Shown here: piece by piece, positions 17,973 to 26,482 of the stretch
How the letters are laid out: every line of letters starts with the position of its first letter
Numbering within the stretch: position 1 is the first letter of the stretch
Origin: Gemmatimonadales bacterium
GTDB taxonomy: Bacteria > Gemmatimonadota > Gemmatimonadetes > Palauibacterales > Palauibacteraceae
Reading direction: 5' to 3'
DNA length: 64,000 bases
Assembly: GCA_009840115.1 (NCBI GenBank)
Contig: VXOJ01000031.1
Coordinates: 1-64,000, forward strand
The notes under the pieces: model-generated
Told to the model about the DNA's origin: nothing
Seen by the model: the letters and a program-made list of their open reading frames with translations, nothing else
The model's database searches: none
Position numbers and translations under genes: made by a program

Positions 17973-18293
17973 ATGATGGCACTGAACGTGAACGACGTCA
18001 TCGAGGGACTCGACACGCAGCGGCGGCGAAGGGTGGAGGCGCGCGCCGCTGAACTCATCGCGGAGGAAATGACGCTGCGCGAGCTGCGCGAGGCCCGGCG
18101 GCTCACCCAGGTCAGTCTGGCGCGCGAACTCGGCATCGGCCAGGAAGGCATATCGCGCATGGAACAGCGTAGCGACCTCCTCCTCTCGACTCTGCGCAGG
18201 ACCGTCGAGGCCATGGGCGGCACGCTCGCGCTGGTCGCGAGTTTCCCCGACCGGCCGCCCGTCGAATTATCCGGCATCGCCGATCCGGACTAG
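17973..18293 (+). CDS. XRE-family helix-turn-helix regulator
   Basis: A 106-residue protein whose second half holds a lambda-repressor-type helix-turn-helix (TLRELREARRLTQVSLARELGIGQEGISRME split across about residues 34-64). The tail reads TLRRTVEAMGGTLALVASFP, a shape common in HigA-like antitoxins. No toxin gene of RelE or HigB type is visible beside it. A strong GGAGG site precedes the ATG. It could regulate itself and the methyltransferase upstream, given the inverted repeat between them. Confidence 0.85.
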   Translation: MMALNVNDVIEGLDTQRRRRVEARAAELIAEEMTLRELREARRLTQVSLARELGIGQEGISRMEQRSDLLLSTLRRTVEAMGGTLALVASFPDRPPVELSGIADPD

Positions 18294-18310
18294 AAACCCC
18301 GGCTCCCCGT

Positions 18311-18673
18311 CTAGCCGTCGCGGTGGGCGGTGTCGGGGGAGAAGGCGGGGAGGCAGACGGCGATGTATTCGGCGCCGTCCGGGCCGGGGGTGCTGTAGCG
18401 GACCCATTCGCCCGGGTGGGTGACGATCGCCTGGCCGGCGTTCACGTCGATGACGCCGGCCTCGTGCTCTACGCGCAGTGATCCCCTCAGCACGACGGTG
18501 ATCTCCTCGAACTCGGGGCGCTGACCCGGTTCGACCCAGCCGGACGGCGCCACCATGCGCGCCACGCTGGCGCCGTCGTGTCCCGTCCGGATGCGGCCGG
18601 CGTACTCCTCGATCCGCTTGGGTTGGTTCCCGGCCGCCTCGATGACGGCCGGGGCTTCGATCAGCGTGGGCAT
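18311..18673 (-). CDS. Cupin-domain protein
   Basis: A 120-residue single-domain cupin. The first cupin box is represented by GQRPEFEEITVVLRGSLRVEHE (about residues 50-71), and the second by GQAIVTHPGEWVRY (about 80-93) with one clear His. Small cupins serve as isomerases, dioxygenases or sugar- or ligand-binding proteins, and the ligands here do not single one out. Convergent with the XRE gene, with 17 bp between, and 33 bp from the end of the LVIVD gene on the same strand. Confidence 0.85.
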   Translation of the reverse strand: MPTLIEAPAVIEAAGNQPKRIEEYAGRIRTGHDGASVARMVAPSGWVEPGQRPEFEEITVVLRGSLRVEHEAGVIDVNAGQAIVTHPGEWVRYSTPGPDGAEYIAVCLPAFSPDTAHRDG

Positions 18674-18706
18674 CCCCGGAACGGGCTGCGGACGACCCGG
18701 GAGTCC

Positions 18707-19849
18707 CTACATCCCCGCGTTCGCGAGGGACCGGACGGCGTCAGCCAGCATGCGGACCTTCGCGGCGTCTCCCGCTCCGGCGGCCCCCCGGGATACGCCG
18801 TCGGCCAGCGAACGGAGGACGTCGGCGCGGGCGGATCCCGTCATCTCCTCGGCCTCGGCGAGTCCGGCCCGGAGACGGTCGATCCTCGCGGCGGCGAGCC
18901 CGCCGTGCCGCTCCAACTGGTCCAGGTAGGCCCTCGCGAGCGCGAACGTCGCGGGCCACTCGAAGATCGGCTGACCCTGCGAGTTCAGGTGCGTCAACTG
19001 CACGGAGTTCGCGGCGTCGATCTCGTTCTGCGTGAGCGCCGTGCTCGGGACGAGTTCGAGGATGTCGAGCCCCCGGGCGATCTCGGAGTTGACGATGACG
19101 CCGTTGTACCAGTAGACGGACCAACTGCCGCCCATCTGCATCTGGCTGCCGTCCACCGGACCGCGGTCGAAATAGGCGATCTCGACGGGGTCCGTCGGGT
19201 CGGTCCAGTCGATGAGTGAGATTCCGCCCTGGTACCAGCCCTGGATCATGATGTCGCGGCCGGGGATCGGGATCAGCGATCCGTTATGGGCCACGCAGTT
19301 CTCCTCGGGCGTCTGCGGGGCGGAGAGCTTGAAGTAGCTCTGGAACTCCATCTCCGTGCCCTCGATGGTGAAGATCGCGTTCGCGCCCCACTCCATCGGG
19401 TCGGAGGCCCGGCACTTCGGCTGGCCGCCGCCGCCCCACTCGTCCGTGAACAGGATGGCGGTGCCGTCGTTGTTGAACGTGGCCGAGTGCCAGTAGGAGA
19501 AGTTGGAATCGGCCACCGCGGAGAGGCGTCTCGGGTTCTCCGGATCAGAGATGTCGAGGAGCATGCCGTACCCCTCGCACGCCCCGCCGGCCAGACCGAT
19601 GGCCGGATACACCGTGATGTCGTGACACTGCGTCGGACCGGCGTTCAGGTCGATACCCCCCATCTGCTCGGAGATCATCTGGTTCACGAACTCGTGCAGC
19701 GCAGCGGTGTCCTGCGCGGTGGGTTCTCCCTCTCCGCCACGGAGGACGACCATGGAGTCCAGCATCACGGTGACGAACTGGGGCGGAAGCGCCATCGTCT
19801 GTCCCATCACCTCGACGAAGAAGGCACCCTGCGCGCGGGCCTCCTCCAT
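18707..19849 (-). CDS. LVIVD-repeat protein, C-terminal fragment
   Basis: Part of the split gene after the amber codon, counted from its first Met (380 residues). It keeps the LVIVD repeats and a helical C-terminal tail (about residues 290-380) that resembles the cleaved-off FIMAH-like region seen at the end of some secreted proteins. No ribosome site lies ahead of this Met, and residues of the ancestral protein continue upstream of it, so independent translation is doubtful. Confidence 0.4.
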   Translation of the reverse strand: MEEARAQGAFFVEVMGQTMALPPQFVTVMLDSMVVLRGGEGEPTAQDTAALHEFVNQMISEQMGGIDLNAGPTQCHDITVYPAIGLAGGACEGYGMLLDISDPENPRRLSAVADSNFSYWHSATFNNDGTAILFTDEWGGGGQPKCRASDPMEWGANAIFTIEGTEMEFQSYFKLSAPQTPEENCVAHNGSLIPIPGRDIMIQGWYQGGISLIDWTDPTDPVEIAYFDRGPVDGSQMQMGGSWSVYWYNGVIVNSEIARGLDILELVPSTALTQNEIDAANSVQLTHLNSQGQPIFEWPATFALARAYLDQLERHGGLAAARIDRLRAGLAEAEEMTGSARADVLRSLADGVSRGAAGAGDAAKVRMLADAVRSLANAGM

Positions 19850-19915
19850 CTCGGCCCGCTCCGCCTCGGTTGGGCCGTGCCGGGGCGGGGCAACCAGATC
19901 CTCTAAAATGCGGGG

Positions 19916-20734
19916 CTAACTCACGACGGTAGCGCTCGCGGGGTCCGCCAGCGGCACGCGGATGACCTCGAGGCGGAAGAGGGCGGTGTTCGGATCCTCA
20001 TCCGGTGGCGCGCCGGAGCAGCCGGCGAGTTCCTCGGCCGGCCGCACCGGGGCTGAGCCGGAGACGTAGATGTAGACGTTCTCATCATCCCCGGGATGCT
20101 CAAGAACGGTGTGCGTGTGAGAGCCGCGGCAGGTCTGGACGTTGGCGACGTATTCCGGCGCCGTGATGTCGGAGATATCGAAGATGCGGATGCCGCGGAG
20201 CCGGTCGTGGCTCACGGCCTCCTCTACGCCCTGCTCACCGCAGTCCAGCCGCCCGCCGAACCCCTCGCCGGACACGAACAGAAGGTGCTCGTAGACGGAG
20301 ACGTCGCTCTGCGAGGCGGGACAGACGTACGTCACGACCGAGACGGGATTCGCCGGATCCGAGATGTCCCAGATCTGAATGCCGTCGTAGTTGCCCTGGA
20401 TCGCGTAGGGGCCGGTGAAAGCGAGATCGGAGTTCGAGGTGCCCACGAACGGGTCCGGCGGAGGCGTGGTGGACACGAGGTCGAGGTTCCAGATCGCCTC
20501 GCCCGCATCGAACATGCCCGGCGCCAGACCGACGCGCGGGTCCGGCGTGGGCGGATTGACCTGAAGCCCCGTGGGCGCAGCGGCCGGGGTGGCGGGTGCG
20601 GCCGCCATGCCGGCCGGCGTCGACCGGTAGGAGGAGCAGGCGGTCAGCCCCCCGAGGACGATCACGCCGGCGAGCAGCGTCGCGGGGCGCGGGGCGAATC
20701 GGGTGTCGTTGCGTTCCTTCGTCACAGCGGACAT
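19916..20734 (-). CDS. LVIVD-repeat lipoprotein, N-terminal fragment
   Basis: Part of the split gene before the amber codon, about 272 residues. It has a lipobox leader and the first LVIVD repeats, ending PLADPASATVVS. If the stop is real, the exported product lacks more than half of its propeller. Confidence 0.5.
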   Translation of the reverse strand: MSAVTKERNDTRFAPRPATLLAGVIVLGGLTACSSYRSTPAGMAAAPATPAAAPTGLQVNPPTPDPRVGLAPGMFDAGEAIWNLDLVSTTPPPDPFVGTSNSDLAFTGPYAIQGNYDGIQIWDISDPANPVSVVTYVCPASQSDVSVYEHLLFVSGEGFGGRLDCGEQGVEEAVSHDRLRGIRIFDISDITAPEYVANVQTCRGSHTHTVLEHPGDDENVYIYVSGSAPVRPAEELAGCSGAPPDEDPNTALFRLEVIRVPLADPASATVVS

Positions 20735-20767
20735 GTCGGATCCTTCGATTGGGTTGAACTGCACGAA

Positions 20768-21478
20768 TCAGCCGCCCGGCTCCGGCGCGGCGAGCGCCTC
20801 GAGCATGATTTCCATGCGGGCGATTTCCGTGGCCTGATCGACGTGGATGTCGGAGGCCAGCTTGAACACGAAGTCGTCCTGCGCCGCGCCATCGGTGGCG
20901 AACAACTCCCGAACCATCGTCACGGCGCCCTGGTGGTGCTGGATCATGTACCGGAGGAAGAGGCGGTCGAAGTCGGGGCCGCGTGCGGCTTCGAGCTCCG
21001 CGAGTTGTTCGCGGGTCAGCATCCCGGCCATGAGCATGGCCCCGTCCCCGTGACCCCGCATGTCCCCGGTGTCGGGCACGGGGAGGCCGCGGTCGGAGAG
21101 CCAGCGGCTCATGACCGCGATCTCATCGGTCTGCGCGTTGATGATCCTCGCGCACAGCGTCCGGATCGAGGGACTCGCGCCGGCCTCCGGCGCGAAGCCC
21201 GCCATGACCAGAGCCTGCGCGTGGTGCGGGATCATGTGGGTCATGAAGCGGATGTCCGCCTCGTGCGCGCCTTCGAGCGCGGCGTCCGTGCGCGCCCGGT
21301 AGATCGCTTCGAGTTCCGCCACCCGCGCCGCGTCCGGGCGAACCGCGTTCGGGCGAGTCGGTGTCTCGGATGGACGGCCGCCGGACCCCGCGCTGGCACA
21401 CGCCTGCACGACCGCGAGCAGGCCGAAGAGTGCAACGCGCATGGCGCGCGTGACGTGCGTGGTGTGGTGGGTCCTCAT
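20768..21478 (-). CDS. DUF305-domain exported protein
   Basis: A 236-residue protein with a signal peptide (core around FGLLAVVQACAS, lipobox Cys possible) and a ferritin-like four-helix DUF305 domain. The paired His signatures are FMTHMIPHHAQAL and YMIQHHQGAVTMV, with Met residues that are often linked to copper binding in this family. A second Met at residue 13 is a possible start. The LVIVD gene follows after 3-33 bp, so the two were probably co-expressed at the cell envelope. Confidence 0.88.
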   Translation of the reverse strand: MRTHHTTHVTRAMRVALFGLLAVVQACASAGSGGRPSETPTRPNAVRPDAARVAELEAIYRARTDAALEGAHEADIRFMTHMIPHHAQALVMAGFAPEAGASPSIRTLCARIINAQTDEIAVMSRWLSDRGLPVPDTGDMRGHGDGAMLMAGMLTREQLAELEAARGPDFDRLFLRYMIQHHQGAVTMVRELFATDGAAQDDFVFKLASDIHVDQATEIARMEIMLEALAAPEPGG

Positions 21479-21512
21479 GCTTCGCCGCGTGGTGACGTCC
21501 GTTACCGAGGGG

Positions 21513-21539
21513 CTGTCCGGCGTGAAATCTGCCGAACAG
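21513..21539 (-). other. Hairpin between beta-propeller and DUF305 genes
   Basis: On the minus strand CTGTTCGGC pairs with GCCGGACAG around a 9-base loop, with one U-G wobble. No T-tract follows, so it is either a weak terminator of the upstream gene or a 5'-leader structure of the DUF305 gene. Inference. Confidence 0.35.
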
Positions 21540-21602
21540 GCATACCGAATCAGGCGTACGAATACAATCCTGTACGGTTTCGCGGCGGAGGGAGGCGGGC
21601 GG

Positions 21603-22799
21603 CTACGGGCCCCGGTCGTAGCGGTAGAGCCCGACCTCCTCCTCGTCCAGGGCATCGCGCTGGAGGAGTACGAAGCGGTCGGCATCGATGGCCAGCACGC
21701 TCGCTTCCGCGGGGAGATCCAGCCATCCCCGCGGCGGTCCGTCGGGGCCGAGGACGAGCCAGCGTCGGGTCTCCTCGCCGGGGCGGGTCACAAGCCCGAT
21801 CCAGACCATCTCGTCGGGACCCAGGACGGCTGAGTGGAAGGCGGGGTGCGTCTCCCGGTAGGGTGCGTTCTCGACGAAATCCATGAACCAGTCGGGGGCG
21901 TCCGGACCCCTGCGCGCGAGCCGCTCCGCTCTCCACGTCCCGATTTCTTCGGCCGTAACGGCCCACCCGCCAGCCGAGCCACGGATCCGACGCGTCAGAC
22001 TCCCGTCCGCCGCGTGCACGGAGAGGCTCAACGCGTCGGTGTCGCCGATCAGGGCCCGGTCCCTGAATCCGCGGGCGATGATGTCCCGCCCGAACGCGGG
22101 TTCGGTGCGGGTGAACCCGCCACCGGGAATGCCGCCATAGCTCCACTCCGTGGCGGGCAGCACGCCCAGTGTGTCCGGGTCGGTCTCAAGATCCTTGAAC
22201 GACAGCAGGGGGGTCGTGTCCCTCTTCATCCCCTCGGGCAGGAAGTACCGCTGTTCTCCGAGGATCGCGAGCATGTGCCCCGCGGCGTCTCTCGCCAGCG
22301 GCTTCAGGCTCACGATGGCGCTCTGGGCGGAGAGGGGTGACGACGTGAGGAACTCCCCGTTCTCCGAGAACTCGTTGAGACGGGCCAGCCGCGCATCGTA
22401 GGCCAGGAACCCCGAGTCCGTTGCGAGGAGGGTCGTGATCTCGCTGAACTCGCCCGGCCCCTCGCCCTGCCCGCCCACCTGGCCCGCCGGCGAACCGTCG
22501 CCGGAGAAGAGCAGCACCTCGCCCGAACCGGTGTTGGCGAGCGCGAGGCCGCCGCTACCGAGGAGGAGGGCATCGCCGACCCAAAACAGTTCGACCCCGA
22601 GATTCCGGGTGGAGAAAACGAGGTTCGCCTCCAGCTCGGGCGCCGACAGTTCCTCCACTCGACCCAGAGAGATGTTCGTGACGCCCGCCGAATCGGTGAC
22701 CTGAACCGTGCTCCCGGCCTGACCGGCCGCCTCGGAGCGGGAATCGCCGCACGCGATGGTCGCGCAGCAGAGGAGTCCTGCGAAGAAGAGTCTGCTCAT
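21603..22799 (-). CDS. Six-bladed beta-propeller lipoprotein
   Basis: A 398-residue protein with a lipobox leader (FFAGLLCCATIACGD) and a beta-propeller of NHL/6-bladed type. Repeated blade strands include GEVLLFSGDGSPAGQVGGQG followed by EGPGEFSEI, and RLARLNEFSENGEFLTS. The GQGEGPGEF motif is typical of 6-bladed propeller lipoproteins common in Bacteroidota and Gemmatimonadota. Role unknown, probably binding at the outer cell surface. The open frame extends to 23324 over the S15 gene. The ATG at 22799 was chosen for its AAGGAG site. Confidence 0.82.
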   Translation of the reverse strand: MSRLFFAGLLCCATIACGDSRSEAAGQAGSTVQVTDSAGVTNISLGRVEELSAPELEANLVFSTRNLGVELFWVGDALLLGSGGLALANTGSGEVLLFSGDGSPAGQVGGQGEGPGEFSEITTLLATDSGFLAYDARLARLNEFSENGEFLTSSPLSAQSAIVSLKPLARDAAGHMLAILGEQRYFLPEGMKRDTTPLLSFKDLETDPDTLGVLPATEWSYGGIPGGGFTRTEPAFGRDIIARGFRDRALIGDTDALSLSVHAADGSLTRRIRGSAGGWAVTAEEIGTWRAERLARRGPDAPDWFMDFVENAPYRETHPAFHSAVLGPDEMVWIGLVTRPGEETRRWLVLGPDGPPRGWLDLPAEASVLAIDADRFVLLQRDALDEEEVGLYRYDRGP

Positions 22800-22846
22800 G
22801 CCTCCTTGGATGCGGTAAGCGGCCCGAGGGTTTTCTCCGCGCGCCG

Positions 22847-24703
22847 TTACTGGGACGCGGGGACGCCCAGGGCGCGGCGCAGGGCTGCGGCGCCGCCCAC
22901 GACGGGCAGCGCGATGCGGGTTTCTCCGAGGTCGACGGTCAAGGTCGTGCCGGGGTCGGGGTGCAGCGTGAAGAACTTGTCGCTGGAGAAGATCATCAGG
23001 CCGATGCGGGCTCCGGCCGGGATGACCTGGTCGTCGGGCTGGAGCGCGAACTCGAGGTCGACGAACTCCCCCGGCGTGAGGGGTGTGCCGGCGCGGGGCG
23101 AAGCGATGTCCTCGGCGCCCGCGTTGGCGGGGTCGGCCCATCCCTTGGTGATGATGTTGTCGTTGATCTCTCCGCCCTCGGTCCACGGCAGCGACACCAG
23201 CCACACGGACAGATTGGCCGCGGTCGCGTCCGCCGACATCCGCACGCGGACGGTCGCCACGCCCGACAGATGGACGTCCTCGCGCAGTTCCGGCGTCGCG
23301 TACATCAGGCGGTGGTTCGACCACTCCGCCGCGGCCAACTGATCGCCGGTAAGCGTGAAGTTGTCGATGATCGCACCGGTGCCGGCGTCCGCATCGTCGA
23401 GGGAGAGCGTACCGGTCCAGTGTCCGTCACCGCCGGGCCGGAGCGTCACGGCGTCGGCCTCGTGGTGCGGATAGCTCGCGTAGGGCGTGGGCTCGGAGCG
23501 GTTGTCTCCTTCCCGCACGATCCACGCCGCCGGGTCTCCCTCGACGCCGTTCTCGACGCCGACCACGTAGCGGGTGAACCACCGGTTCATGAGTTCGAGC
23601 GGCGGCGCCCCGCCGTGCCCGCCCTGGTGGTAGTAGATCTGCAGCGGCACGCCCCGCTCCCCAAGCGCCATCGAGATGCGGTGGCTGTGCTCGGGCATGA
23701 CGTTCCAGTCGTTGAAGGCGTGGCTCATGAGCGTGGCCGCCCGCACGCCGTCGACGTGGTTCAGGTAGTCGCGGCCCGCCCAGAAGTCGTTGTAGTCGCC
23801 CGTGACGCGGTCCAGCCCCGCCGTCATCTCGTCGCGCACGTTGGCGAGGCAGTAGTCGCGGACCTCCGGGAAGCCGCTGAAGATGAAGTCGAACAGGACG
23901 TCGACGTCTTCCCCCGGATAGCCGCCCGGCGACCGCACCAGCCCGTTGGAGCGGTAGTAGTGGTAGTAGGACGTGTTCGGCGCGATGGGGATGATCGCCT
24001 CGAGCCCCTCCACGCCCGTCGTGGCGGCGGCGAGCGGGAGCGTCCCGTTGTACGAGGTGCCCGTCATCCCGACCCTTCCGGTCGCCCAGTAGGCCTCGAC
24101 TTCCTCGTCCCCGTCCACGCTCGTGAAGCCCGGCGCCCGGCCGTTGAGCCAGTCGATGACCGCCTTGGGCGCCAGCGATTCGTTGGCGCCGCCGACGGTC
24201 GGGCAGCCCTGCGACTGGCCTGTCCCGGGCGACTGCGAGTGGACCACCGCGAACCCCCGCGGCACCCAGGTCGCGACGTGCGAGTTCGAGATCCGCGGCT
24301 GGTTCGGGATGTGCTGGATCGTGGCCGGGAACGGGTCGCGTGGCGGGGCGTCGCCGCCCACCTCCTGGCGCAGGTCCCAGAAGTGCGCGAAGTCGATGCC
24401 GGCGACGCCCGAGTAGTAGGGGCTCGTCTCGTAGATGACCGGCACCCTGAGCCCCTCGCCATCGGTCTGCGCGGGACGCGTCACATCCAGGTGCACGCGG
24501 TCCGGCCGGCCGTCGCCGTCGGAGTCGAACTCGGTCTCGACCCACAGTTCATGCCGGATCCAGGCGGACGAATCAGCGAAGGCGGGGACGATCTGCGCCT
24601 GCCCGTCCTCGATCAGGTGCCCTGCCTGCGCGGCGACCGCCGCCGGAAGCGGGATGAGCGCGAGAAGGGCCGCGACGGGCGTGGCGAAGCGCGATGAATT
24701 CAT
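22847..24703 (-). CDS. Xaa-Pro dipeptidyl-peptidase (S15/CocE family), exported
   Basis: A 618-residue protein with a signal peptide (about residues 1-25, ending VAAQAG). The alpha/beta hydrolase domain has nucleophile Ser in GMTGTSYNG, a likely catalytic Asp in AFNDWNVMPEH and His in YHQGGHGG. A C-terminal jelly-roll domain follows, as in PepX and CocE. Family members release X-Pro dipeptides or hydrolyse esters and amides, and the X-Pro assignment is by similarity. It is preceded by the D-aminoacylase gene with 69 bp between, and followed by the propeller gene. Confidence 0.92.
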   Translation of the reverse strand: MNSSRFATPVAALLALIPLPAAVAAQAGHLIEDGQAQIVPAFADSSAWIRHELWVETEFDSDGDGRPDRVHLDVTRPAQTDGEGLRVPVIYETSPYYSGVAGIDFAHFWDLRQEVGGDAPPRDPFPATIQHIPNQPRISNSHVATWVPRGFAVVHSQSPGTGQSQGCPTVGGANESLAPKAVIDWLNGRAPGFTSVDGDEEVEAYWATGRVGMTGTSYNGTLPLAAATTGVEGLEAIIPIAPNTSYYHYYRSNGLVRSPGGYPGEDVDVLFDFIFSGFPEVRDYCLANVRDEMTAGLDRVTGDYNDFWAGRDYLNHVDGVRAATLMSHAFNDWNVMPEHSHRISMALGERGVPLQIYYHQGGHGGAPPLELMNRWFTRYVVGVENGVEGDPAAWIVREGDNRSEPTPYASYPHHEADAVTLRPGGDGHWTGTLSLDDADAGTGAIIDNFTLTGDQLAAAEWSNHRLMYATPELREDVHLSGVATVRVRMSADATAANLSVWLVSLPWTEGGEINDNIITKGWADPANAGAEDIASPRAGTPLTPGEFVDLEFALQPDDQVIPAGARIGLMIFSSDKFFTLHPDPGTTLTVDLGETRIALPVVGGAAALRRALGVPASQ

Positions 24704-24721
24704 GGGTTGGCTTTCCGATCT

Positions 24722-24757
24722 GGTCAGTGGGTGGCGGTCGGTCAGTGGGTGGCGGTC
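24722..24757. repeat. Tandem duplication, 2 x 18 bp
   Basis: Two exact copies of GGTCAGTGGGTGGCGGTC end to end, in the short gap between the D-aminoacylase stop and the S15 start. A third copy begins but diverges. Looks like slippage, with no known role. Confidence 0.7.
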
Positions 24758-24772
24758 GGCGGCGCTTGGCTT

Positions 24773-26443
24773 TCAGGGGCGGCGCAGGGGGCGGCCGGCG
24801 AGTTCGCCGGTCACCTCGTCGTCGCGGATCGCGAAGCGGCCGTTCACGAGCAGGTGCATGACGCCCTCGGACAGCTGGTGCGGATCCTCGTACGTCGCCC
24901 GGTCCGTGAACCGCTCCGGGTCGATGACCGCGATGTCCGCGACCAGACCTTCGCGGATGTAGCCACGATCGTCCAGTCGCAGGAAGTCCGCGGCGAGGCC
25001 CGACATGCTCCGGATCGCGAACGGGAGTCCGATCGCGCCGTCCCGGTCCACGAAGTCCTTGATCTTCTTCGGGAAACCCCCGTACACGCGAGGATGCACG
25101 ATCTCCGCGCCCGGCGCGGGCGTGGCGCCGTCCGTGCACGTCATCATCCACGGCATTGTGGCGAGATAGCGCGTGTTCTCGACGTCGTAGAGTTCGCGGT
25201 TCATCACCCAGGGGTTGGACTCGGACATGATCTCGCGCACGGCCTCGGGGACCGGCAATCCTCGCTCCGCCGCCACGTCGGCCAGCGTCTTGCCGTTGAA
25301 CTCGGGCCTCGCGTCGGCGAACACGATCTGTTCCGGCCCGCCGCGGATCTCGAGCATCTCCATCGTCTGCACGTCGAGGACCCGTGCAGTGTCGGGATGC
25401 TGGAAGCGGCGCACCATCTGCTCCGGCCCGCCGGCCTGCGCCCAGCGCGGGATCGTGTAGGCGCGCAGGCTCGACATCGTGGACGTGTAGACGTGCTGCG
25501 CGCCCGCCACTTCGAGGCCCTCCGCGCGCGCCGAATCGATGATCGCCGCGCCTTCCGAGGCCCGTCCGTACAACGCCGCTCCCTGTGCGTTGAAGTGGCT
25601 GAAGATGGTGCGGAGGCCGGACTCCGCCCCGATGTGGATCGCCTCGCGAATCGAGCCGTGGTAGCCGATCCCCTGGTATGCCGCGCCGAGATCCCGGTCG
25701 TGCGTGTCGTAGACCGGGGCGTGCTCGCCGCCGATCGGGTACTCCGCCGCGACGCGGCCCAGTTCGATCACCTCGTCGGCCTCCGCGTAGTACCCGGGCG
25801 TGTAGAAGAGGCCCGTCGAAAGCCCGAAGGCCCCATCCTCCATTCCCTGTCGGACGAGCGCCTTCATCTCGTCGAGTTCTCCCGCGGTGGGATCGCGGTC
25901 GTCCATGCCGATGACGGCCCCGCGGACGGAACCGTGTCCGATGTAGGAGATGATGTTCTTTCCGACGCCGGACTCTTCGAGATCCGCGTAGAGCCCGGCG
26001 AGGTCCGTGCTGCTCGAGCCGTCGACCCCGATGACGCCGGTCGTGATCCCCTGGGTGAGGAATTCGACCGCCCCGAGCCCGGACGCCTCGCCGACGCTGA
26101 TGACCGTGATGTGGCTGTGCATGTCGATGAAGCCGGGCGTGAGCAGCAGGCCGTCCAGCGCGATCGTGTCCCGCGTCGCCACCTCCGCGCCCGAGGCATC
26201 GCCGACGAAGGTGATCCGGTCGCCCTCCACGGCCACATCGGCCACGAACGAGGGCTCACCGGATCCGTCGATGACGGTCGCCCCGGTGAACAGCACGCTC
26301 GTCGGGACGATCTCCGCCTCCACTTCCGGCGCATCGCCCGGCGCGCAGGCCACCGTCGCACCCGCGAGCGCCAGACACGCTGTGGAGATCCGCCATCGCA
26401 GCGGGATCGCGGCCGGCATACTCTCAACGCGTTCGCCGTTCAT
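24773..26443 (-). CDS. N-acyl-D-amino-acid deacylase-like amidohydrolase, exported
   Basis: A 556-residue protein with a signal peptide and possible lipobox (AGATVACAPG). The amidohydrolase domain has the metal site GFIDMHSH, then YIGHGSVRG and GGEHAPVYDTHD. The C-terminal half carries the insert usual in D-aminoacylases. These enzymes free D-amino acids from N-acylated forms, for example from cell-wall debris. Substrate specificity is inferred from family only. The ATG at 26443 has a GGGGAG site. A divergent rph gene begins 39 bp away, and the S15 gene follows on the same strand. Confidence 0.86.
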   Translation of the reverse strand: MNGERVESMPAAIPLRWRISTACLALAGATVACAPGDAPEVEAEIVPTSVLFTGATVIDGSGEPSFVADVAVEGDRITFVGDASGAEVATRDTIALDGLLLTPGFIDMHSHITVISVGEASGLGAVEFLTQGITTGVIGVDGSSSTDLAGLYADLEESGVGKNIISYIGHGSVRGAVIGMDDRDPTAGELDEMKALVRQGMEDGAFGLSTGLFYTPGYYAEADEVIELGRVAAEYPIGGEHAPVYDTHDRDLGAAYQGIGYHGSIREAIHIGAESGLRTIFSHFNAQGAALYGRASEGAAIIDSARAEGLEVAGAQHVYTSTMSSLRAYTIPRWAQAGGPEQMVRRFQHPDTARVLDVQTMEMLEIRGGPEQIVFADARPEFNGKTLADVAAERGLPVPEAVREIMSESNPWVMNRELYDVENTRYLATMPWMMTCTDGATPAPGAEIVHPRVYGGFPKKIKDFVDRDGAIGLPFAIRSMSGLAADFLRLDDRGYIREGLVADIAVIDPERFTDRATYEDPHQLSEGVMHLLVNGRFAIRDDEVTGELAGRPLRRP

Positions 26444-26482
26444 CGGTTCTCCCCTTTTCGACCCTTCGACCGAGGCTGCCCC

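Larger units (their letters stand above)
18707..20734 (-). pseudogene. LVIVD-repeat lipoprotein gene split by an in-frame amber codon
   Basis: Two open stretches share one frame and are separated only by TAG at 19916-19918. The combined product would be about 675 residues. A lipoprotein leader (GGLTACSS) is followed by LVIVD beta-propeller repeats, such as GIQIWDISDPANPVSVVTY and GIRIFDISDITAPEYV before the stop, and GYGMLLDISDPENPRRLS and GISLIDWTDPTDPVEIAYF after it. One base change would restore a sense codon. It may be a recent nonsense mutation, a sequencing error or a recoded stop; the first two are likelier. The start at 20734 has an AAGGA ribosome site, and the frame is also open to 20764. 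It lies just downstream of the DUF305 gene. Confidence 0.75.
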
